Below are positions 27,675-33,890 of a stretch of 56,405 bases of DNA, in pieces (the stretch's first letter is position 1; every line of letters starts with the position of its first letter). The stretch is from Bradyrhizobium centrolobii (lineage in GTDB: Bacteria; Pseudomonadota; Alphaproteobacteria; Rhizobiales; Xanthobacteraceae). Where the stretch lies: positions 8,166 to 64,570 of the forward strand of contig NZ_LUUB01000056.1 of NCBI RefSeq assembly GCF_001641635.1, given 5' to 3'. The position numbers and the translations under genes were made by a program. Under the pieces are notes generated by a model that saw nothing but the letters and a program-made list of their open reading frames with translations, did not search any database and was not told where the DNA came from.

Positions 27675-28394
27675 GGTTTCTCTCCCGGTTCCGACGTTTG
27701 TGGTCGGATGTCGCTTTATCCGGAAAAATGGCACGATATCGAGTATTCGATGACCGCACAATGCCGTGACGCTAGCTGTTGGGCCCGAGCCACTAGTTGG
27801 CAAGTTAGTGCTTACGTCGGCGAAGGAAAGACAGACCAGGCACTTTCGAGCAAGCCTGTCAAACTGAGGAGCCCAAGAAGAATCTCAGCCTATGTCCGCT
27901 ACTGGCCCAGGCTGTGTGACACGGCCTGGGCCCCGAACCGACCATAGCTCCAACCGTTGTCACGTCGGCTGTCGGCGGTAAACTGGACGCCGGGCCGCAC
28001 TTGCCTCGACCGCCGTTTGTGACCCATAGCCGGCGGTAAGGTAATTGAACGTAGCTCATAAAAGGGCCAGCCGTCGCCTCAAGGAATCATTCGAAAAGCT
28101 CGGTTGAGTGACGCGCACGCAATCGCTGCTGTGCATGTGTCGGTGTCACGCGTGACTTACGCCAATCTACTTCGTGCTGAGACTCTCGATCAATTTTCGG
28201 TCGAGCGCCGGGCAAAGCAGTGGCATGTGACGATCAAGGAGCGAGATCGTACCGACATCGCGGTATTTGTGGCCGAGGATGCAGCAGACAATCGCGACGC
28301 AGAGAGGCGCTTTGCCGCCCCGTGGCCGCTCGCCGCACGCGGAGCAAGGCGGCCCGACGATGCGGACGAACTAAAGACAAGCTTCTTGACCTTT
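27675..28394. other. 700-base stretch with one doubtful frame
   Basis: A 109-codon plus frame from a TTG at 28104 is open but has no family motif and no good ribosome site, and overlaps the galE remnant on the other strand; I do not call it. The rest has no coding signal. Confidence 0.35.
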
Positions 28395-28743
28395 TGTTTT
28401 CGTCATGACCGACACGAGCCGCATCGTTCCTAGGACGTTGTTCTCGTAATACGTCATGGGCTGAACGTTGGATTCGCCTGCGGCCTTCGGCCCTGCAAGG
28501 TGAACAACCGCGGTCACTCCGCAACAACGAATTATGTCGTAGATCGCCGCTTCATCCCGGATGTCGGCGTGCCGAAAGACGAGCGACCGCCCGCAGATGG
28601 ATTGTACCCGTTCGAGGGACACTTCGTTGCTGTCGGAGAGATTGTCGACTGGCGACGACATCGAACCCGGCGCCCAGTAACGCGATGCACACATGGGACC
28701 CGATGTAGCCGGCCCCGCCTGTCAACATGATCATCAGCGGCAC
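28395..28743 (-). pseudogene. galE: UDP-glucose 4-epimerase (galE) N-terminal remnant
   Basis: Begins MIMLTGGAGYIGSHVCIALL then GAGFDVV, the NAD-binding GxxGxxG start of GalE. A frameshift near 28655 moves to the frame VDNLSDSNEVSLERVQ, followed by FRHADIRDEAAIYDII, VVHLAGPKAAGESNVQPMTY and YENNVLGTMRLVSVM, all GalE-like. Similarity stops there, before the catalytic S-x124-YxxxK part, so two thirds of the gene are lost. GalE makes UDP-galactose for surface polysaccharides; the stub sits on the flank of the secretion and polysaccharide region. Confidence 0.85.
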
Positions 28744-29018
28744 CTTCCCTGTTGGCTCAACCCGCCCAGGCGTCGGCGCGCTCCAGAGAGGTCAGTCGTC
28801 CCTGTGCGTGCCTGTCGCCAGAGCCAGCACAAGTCCCGAAGGTTTATCCCCTCTGGTGTCTCCCATGGTCCGCCAACCGACCTCGTAGTGCGCGGAGCTG
28901 GCGCTTTTCCCCCGCCCGAGCCGGACGGCTTTATCGTTCGGCGCGGCGTTACATTGTCGCGTTTGAACCGCGCCCACGAGGCCGGCTACGACGCGTTGCC
29001 GCCCTAAAGACGCCGGCT

Positions 29019-30446
29019 CTACCGCTCCCGCAGGGCTTCCTGCTTGTATCGCGCCAGCGGTGAGAGCAGGTAGCTGATAATCCTGCGGGTGCCGGTCTTG
29101 ATCTCGACCGTGACCGCCATGCCGGGGCCGAGCTTCACGAGCTTCTCGTCCACCTGCATGTCCGTCCGGTCGAGCGAAATGCGCGCGGCATACTCGAGCT
29201 CCTGACCTTTCGGCTCACTCGTGCTCGTGGCTGCGCCCACCGCCCGGTCATTCGACCCGCCCTGCGGCCTATCGCGGGTGATGGCGTCCGACGACACGCT
29301 GAGCACGTCGCCATGAAGGAGCCCGTAGCGCGTGAAGTTGAAGGTGTCGACCTTGATCTCCGCCTTCTGTCCGGGATGGACGAAGCCGATGTCGCGGTTT
29401 GAGAGCATGGCCTCGATCTCGAGCTGGCTCTCGCTCGGCACCACCACGGCCAGCGCCTGGGCGGGCGTCACCACGCCTCCCACCGTATGAACGGCGAGCT
29501 GCTGCACGACGCCATCGACGGGTGCGGCCAACTGCTGGAGTTTCGTGCGACGGTCCGCCTTGACAACCTCCTGTTGAGCGCTCGCAGCCTTCTGCTCGGC
29601 TTTCGCGAGCGCGTCGTAGGTCGCGCGCCGATACTCCGCGGCGGTCTTGTCCTTGGTTTCCTTCAGCAGGGCGATGGCCGCATCGGCTTCGCGCAGCCGG
29701 CTTTGCTGCAGGACGAGATCCTGCTGCATGCCGACCAGCTCCTGGTATTCGGAGAGGTAGACGACCTTCGACGCCAGTGCCTTGTCGACGAGACCCTTGC
29801 GGATGTCGACCCGCTCCTGCAGCACCGGGATCGTCGCCTGCAGCTTCGCGACACTCGCCGAGGTGGTCGCTCGCTCCGCCTCCTTCTGGCCTTGCTGGCG
29901 CTCGATCTCGGAGAGCTTGGCGTTTTGCTCGGCACGCTGGCTGATCAGGAACTGACGATGCATCTCGACCTCCGCGGCGCTCGCCCCTGGCGGCGGCCGG
30001 AAGGCGGCAAGCGGATCATCCGCGAGCGCCGCGCGCAGCCGCGCGACGTCGAGGCTGGCCGCAAGCAGATCGCTCTTCTGGCGCTCCTGGTCGGCCTCCG
30101 TCATCGTCGGGTCGAGCTCGATCAGGACATCGCCGGCCTTGACGCTCTGTCCGTCGCGCACATGGATGGCGCGGACAACGCCCGTCTCGAAAGGCTGGAT
30201 CAGCTTGGTGCGCCCGCCCGGCACGATCTTGCCCGTCGCGGTGGCGACGATATCGACGCTGCCGAACGACGCCCACGCCAGCGCGACGCAGAACGCCGCG
30301 ATGATGCTCGCGCCGATCGCGCGCCCGATCGGCGACGGCGGCGTTTCGGTGATCTCGAGCGCCGCCGGCAGGAATGCAATTTCGTGCTCGCGGCGGCGAA
30401 GTTCGCGTCTCGGAAACGGGACGATATTTCGGCTAGCGGACGTCAT
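29019..30446 (-). CDS. type I secretion periplasmic adaptor, HlyD/PrsE family
   Basis: 475 residues. Short cytosolic N-terminus, one membrane segment (IGASIIAAFCVALAWASFGS, about 44-63), then VATATGKIVPGGRTKLIQPF with the lipoyl half GVVRAIHVRDGQSVKAGDVLIELDP, a long coiled-coil hairpin (about 115-310, rich in Glu/Gln/Arg), the second lipoyl half VDGVVQQLAVHTVGGVVTPA and the beta-barrel domain to the end. It bridges the inner-membrane exporter to a TolC-like pore, which is not in the window. Its start overlaps the 3' end of the exporter gene by 14 bases, so the two are coupled. Confidence 0.93.
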   Translation of the reverse strand: MTSASRNIVPFPRRELRRREHEIAFLPAALEITETPPSPIGRAIGASIIAAFCVALAWASFGSVDIVATATGKIVPGGRTKLIQPFETGVVRAIHVRDGQSVKAGDVLIELDPTMTEADQERQKSDLLAASLDVARLRAALADDPLAAFRPPPGASAAEVEMHRQFLISQRAEQNAKLSEIERQQGQKEAERATTSASVAKLQATIPVLQERVDIRKGLVDKALASKVVYLSEYQELVGMQQDLVLQQSRLREADAAIALLKETKDKTAAEYRRATYDALAKAEQKAASAQQEVVKADRRTKLQQLAAPVDGVVQQLAVHTVGGVVTPAQALAVVVPSESQLEIEAMLSNRDIGFVHPGQKAEIKVDTFNFTRYGLLHGDVLSVSSDAITRDRPQGGSNDRAVGAATSTSEPKGQELEYAARISLDRTDMQVDEKLVKLGPGMAVTVEIKTGTRRIISYLLSPLARYKQEALRER

Positions 30447-33180
30447 GGATACCCGCCTGCAGATAGTGGAGGTTCGCGTAGCGGCCGTTCGTGCGGATCA
30501 GCTCGTCATGGCTGCCGTCCTCGACGATGCGGCCATGCTCGAGGGTGATGATCCGGTTCGCATTGCGCACAGTCGACAGTCGATGCGCGATGACGAACAC
30601 GGTCCGTCCGGCGGAAATTCGCTTCATGTTCTGCTGGATGGCGCGCTCGCTTTCGTAATCCAGGGCGCTGGTCGCCTCGTCGAGGATCAGGATGCGCGGG
30701 TCGGTAATGAGTGCGCGGGCGATCGCGACACGCTGGCGCTGCCCGCCGGAAAGACTGCTGCCGCGTTCGCCGACGATGGTGTCATAGCCCTCGGGCAGCT
30801 CCAGGATGAAGTCGTGTGCGCCGGCGAGCGATGCCGCCTCTATGACGCGCTCCATGGGCATGGACGGATCGGCCAGCGCGATGTTCTCGCGAATAGAGCG
30901 GTTGAACAGCACGTTCTCCTGCAGCACGACGCCGATCTGGCGTCGAAGCCACGCCAGATCGACCATCGCGAGATCGACGCCGTCGACCAGCACGCGGCCG
31001 CTCTCCGGCACATAGAGCCGCTGGATCAGCTTGGTGATGGTGCTCTTGCCCGAGCCGGAGGAGCCCACGATGCCGATGACCTGACCGGGCTGGACGCTGA
31101 ACGACACGTCGTGCAGCACCTGGGGGCCGTCGAGGCGGTAGCGGAACGACGCATGCTCGAACGTGACCTGTCCGCGAATTGGCGGCAGAGCGGCGCGGCC
31201 GGGATTGAAGCTCGGCTCGGGGAGGGTGTTGAGAATGTCGCCAAGGCGATCGATCGATAGGCGGGTCTGATGGAAATCCTGCCAGAGTTGCGCCAGTCGC
31301 AGCACCGGCGTGCTCACGCGCGCGGCCAGCATGTTGAACGCGACGAGCTCGCCGACGGTCAGGTCACCGCCGATCACGAGCCTGGCGCCGAAGTAGAGGG
31401 TTGCCGCGACGACCAGCTTGTTGATCATCTGGACCGCCTGGCTCGCCGTATTGTTCAGGCTAAGCACTCGGAAGCTCGCAGCCACATAGCCGGCAAGCTG
31501 CTCCTCCCAGCGGTGCTGCATCTGCGGCTCGACCGCCATGGCCTTCAGCGTCTCGACGCCGGTGACGCTCTCGACCAGGAAAGCCTGATTCTCGGAACCC
31601 CGATTGAACTTCTCATCGAGGCGCCGGCGAAACAGCGGCGCAGCCAGAGTTGAAATGCCGATGTAGAACGGAAACGACGCCATGACGATCAGCGACAACG
31701 TCGTCGAGTACCAGAACATTACTGCAAGGAAGACGACAGTGAACAACAGGTCGATCACGAGCGTGAGCGCCGAGCTTGTCAGGAACTGGCGGATATTCTC
31801 GAGCTCGCGGACGCGTGCGACCGAATCGCCGACGCGACGTGACTGGAAATAGGCGATCGGCAACGCCATCAGGTGACGAAACAGCCGGGCGCCCAGCTCG
31901 ACGTCGATGCGGTTGGTCGTGTGCGCGAACAGATAGACGCGAAGCAGCTCGAGGACGGTCTCGAAGACGGTCAGGACGACAAGGCCTATCACCAGAACGT
32001 CCAGCGTGCTCATGCTTCGATGCACGAGCACCTTGTCGATCACCACCTGGAAGAACAGCGGTGAGATGAGGGCAAATATCTGGAGGAAGAACGACGCGAC
32101 CAGCACTTCGCCGAGAAGACGGCGATACTTGTGAACCGCGCCGACAAACCAGCCGATATCGAAGCGCCGCGAGAGATCCGTCAGCGCCGCACGCCGCGTC
32201 ATTAGGATGATGTCGCCGTCCCAGATGGCCTCGAGTTCAGCCTGCGTCATTGTTTCGGGGCGGGGAGACAGCGGATGCTGGACGAGGAGCGTGTCGTCGA
32301 TGACCTTGCCGAGGATCAGGAAGCCGCCGTCGCGCAGCAGGGCGATGCCCGGCAGCGGAGTCACCGCAAGCCGGTTCCAGCTTGTCCTTTGCGCCCGCGC
32401 CTTGAGCCCGAAATCCTTGGCACAGCGCAAAATTTCGGCAACACCGACGCGCGCCGTGCCGATCCGGTGCCGGATCTGGCCCGGGTCGGCTGCAATGCCA
32501 TGGCAACGCAGCAAGATGGCCACGGCGATGAGCCCGGCCTCATCGTGGCTCCCGGATTGCGCGGACGCTGCCTCGACCGGCATATCGCGACGATCGGCGA
32601 AACTCGCAGCCATCAAGGCGTCGCGGGCGCGCATCAGCGCATCGCCGGCACGCCTCGCCAGCTCACGCGCGTGGACAGCCGTGACAAACGTATGAAGCAC
32701 GCGGGCGCGCATCAGCGCGTCCCCGGTACGTCCCGCCAGCTCACGCGCGTGGACAGCCAAGCCGGCAAACGTGTGAAGCACCCGATTGGCGACATTCTGC
32801 GATCCAGTCAGGATCAGACGGCCATCCCAGATCTCTTCGAATTCCGCGCGCGTCATCACCTTCGGAGACGACGAGGTCGGATGCAGCACCAGCGCGCCGA
32901 GGTCGTCGACCTTTCCGAGCAGCAGAAATCCGCCGTCACGCAGCGATGCGATTCCGGGCAGCCCGATGCGCGCGAGTCGCTTCCAATGCGTGGTCCGCGA
33001 ACGGACCTCGACTCCAAACTCGCGCGCGCAGCGAAGCAGCGCGGGGATACCGATCACACTGCTCCCGCAGCGATCGAGGAGTTGGTCGAGCCCAGCGTTC
33101 ACGCCATGAAGGCGCAGGAACAGAGCCAGGGCACGAAGCCCTAGATCTGCGGCGTGGGCATTTCCGTTCTGCATCGCCAT
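30433..33180 (-). CDS. type I secretion ABC exporter with tandem C39-like domains
   Basis: 915 residues, about 200 longer than HlyB or PrtD. Residues about 10-127 and 213-327 are two copies of a C39-peptidase-like domain (compare LPGIASLRDGGFLLLGKVDD and LPGIALLRDGGFLILGKVID; MTRAEFEEIWDGRLIL and MTQAELEAIWDGDIIL). Neither has the protease Cys at its N-terminal helix, so both resemble the non-cleaving docking domain of HlyB. Between them (128-212) a 26-27-residue unit is repeated. Membrane domain about 345-640; ATPase with Walker A GSSGSGKST (706-714), signature LSGGQ (810-814), Walker B LILDEATSALD (831-841) and switch His in IAHRLST. Expected to export the neighbouring repeat protein with the adjacent HlyD-type adaptor. 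Confidence 0.92.
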   Translation of the reverse strand: MAMQNGNAHAADLGLRALALFLRLHGVNAGLDQLLDRCGSSVIGIPALLRCAREFGVEVRSRTTHWKRLARIGLPGIASLRDGGFLLLGKVDDLGALVLHPTSSSPKVMTRAEFEEIWDGRLILTGSQNVANRVLHTFAGLAVHARELAGRTGDALMRARVLHTFVTAVHARELARRAGDALMRARDALMAASFADRRDMPVEAASAQSGSHDEAGLIAVAILLRCHGIAADPGQIRHRIGTARVGVAEILRCAKDFGLKARAQRTSWNRLAVTPLPGIALLRDGGFLILGKVIDDTLLVQHPLSPRPETMTQAELEAIWDGDIILMTRRAALTDLSRRFDIGWFVGAVHKYRRLLGEVLVASFFLQIFALISPLFFQVVIDKVLVHRSMSTLDVLVIGLVVLTVFETVLELLRVYLFAHTTNRIDVELGARLFRHLMALPIAYFQSRRVGDSVARVRELENIRQFLTSSALTLVIDLLFTVVFLAVMFWYSTTLSLIVMASFPFYIGISTLAAPLFRRRLDEKFNRGSENQAFLVESVTGVETLKAMAVEPQMQHRWEEQLAGYVAASFRVLSLNNTASQAVQMINKLVVAATLYFGARLVIGGDLTVGELVAFNMLAARVSTPVLRLAQLWQDFHQTRLSIDRLGDILNTLPEPSFNPGRAALPPIRGQVTFEHASFRYRLDGPQVLHDVSFSVQPGQVIGIVGSSGSGKSTITKLIQRLYVPESGRVLVDGVDLAMVDLAWLRRQIGVVLQENVLFNRSIRENIALADPSMPMERVIEAASLAGAHDFILELPEGYDTIVGERGSSLSGGQRQRVAIARALITDPRILILDEATSALDYESERAIQQNMKRISAGRTVFVIAHRLSTVRNANRIITLEHGRIVEDGSHDELIRTNGRYANLHYLQAGIHDVR
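32626..32784 (-). repeat. tandem repeat in the linker between the two C39-like domains
   Basis: Encodes RVLHTFAGLAVHARELAGRT.. (residues 133-159) followed directly by RVLHTFVTAVHARELARRAG.. (160-185), with DALMRA ending each copy and a partial third (RDALM). About 80 bases per unit at DNA level, highly similar, so a recent duplication. Confidence 0.8.
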
Positions 33181-33252
33181 TTTTGCTCAACCCTTCGCGG
33201 CTACCCGGCCGCGTTTGATGTTCCTTCTCATGCATTTCCAAAACTGGTGGTA

Positions 33253-33276
33253 CCGCAGCCGGGTGCCTGGCTGCGG
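33253..33276 (-). terminator. hairpin after the decayed secretion-substrate gene
   Basis: CCGCAGCC (33253-33260) pairs with GGCTGCGG (33269-33276) around an 8-base loop, 7 bases beyond the stop of the substrate remnant. It occupies the same place as the longer hairpin after the intact substrate gene. No T-run follows, so it may be an mRNA-stabilising or attenuating hairpin between substrate and exporter genes rather than a full terminator. Confidence 0.55.
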
Positions 33277-33283
33277 AAGCGGA

Positions 33284-33432
33284 TCAGTGCTCAGGCCTAG
33301 TCAGGAACGGGTCCTGACACCAGATGGCGCCATTCGACACCGCCACCACGATCTGAACGGATCGACCCGGCCGGTGTTACCGGCAAACGTACTTGCGGAC
33401 ACTCCACGACCTTCTTGGCAGGCCAAGTTGAA
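33284..33432 (-). pseudogene. remnant of a second type I secretion substrate (C-terminal signal end)
   Basis: Reading minus, FAGNTGRVDP is followed after a one-base frameshift by QIVVAVSNG and, at the end, FLTRPEH-stop (stop at 33284-33286). The intact protein next door ends AGNTGRVDPGQIVAAVSNG and SFLTRPQH. Just upstream the remnant still has FNLA where the intact gene starts MSFNLS, so the body of the gene was deleted between its first few and last about forty codons. DNA up- and downstream is also duplicated. It must be a dead tandem paralogue. Confidence 0.75.
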
Positions 33433-33653
33433 GACGAGGAATTCCACTGCCGCGCATCGCGAAGGCGCGCGACATACCGCATGCTCGCAGCCTAGGACCA
33501 CGAGCAGATTTCAAAGCACTGCAGCCTCGAACCGCGAGGGGATTTCAAAGCAGTCGGATTTTGGAAGCTCGCCCCCAACTGCTGGGCCGGTTGGTTAATA
33601 AGCAAAAATGGCGAAAAAACTTTCAAAATGTGATTCATACGCACGTATGTAGG
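33433..33653 (-). repeat. long direct repeat, copy of the substrate-gene leader (copy 2)
   Basis: About 220 bases aligning without large gaps to 36844-37060. Shared blocks include GAATTCCACTGCCGCGCATC, AAGGCGCGCGACATACC, GATTTCAAAGCAGT and AATGGCGAAAAAA. Same orientation. It is the former upstream region of the decayed substrate gene. Confidence 0.85.
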
Positions 33654-33852
33654 ACCAACATATTTTGCGCCGACACGTGCCCGATTCGTCGGAAGACACA
33701 CGCTCGATTTTTCTGTCAGATTGCGTCGGTGTCTGCGTTGCGGAAAGTTCGCGACCGACGGAGCCAGCCGGGACGAACGCGCGTAAGTGACAATCGAACC
33801 CTTCGCAGCTATGGCCACGTTCGATGTTGCTTCTCCTGTAAGACTGATGGTG

Positions 33853-33883
33853 CCGCACCCAGGCGCCAAGCGCCTGGGTGCGG
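33853..33883 (-). terminator. strong hairpin after the intact substrate gene
   Basis: Perfect 13-base stem: CCGCACCCAGGCG (33853-33865), loop CCAAG, CGCCTGGGTGCGG (33871-33883); two more pairs (TG/CA) extend it to 15. It begins 7 bases after the stop of the substrate gene on the minus strand. No T-run follows in that direction. Likely a terminator-like or mRNA-protecting hairpin that lets substrate be made in excess over exporter. Confidence 0.7.
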
Positions 33884-33890
33884 CAGTGGA

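Noticed and set aside
28104..28433. 109-codon plus frame from a TTG
   Set aside because: No family similarity, weak start context, overlaps the galE remnant on the other strand.
29487..30548. 353-codon plus-strand open frame
   Set aside because: Antisense to the HlyD-type adaptor and exporter end; no motif.
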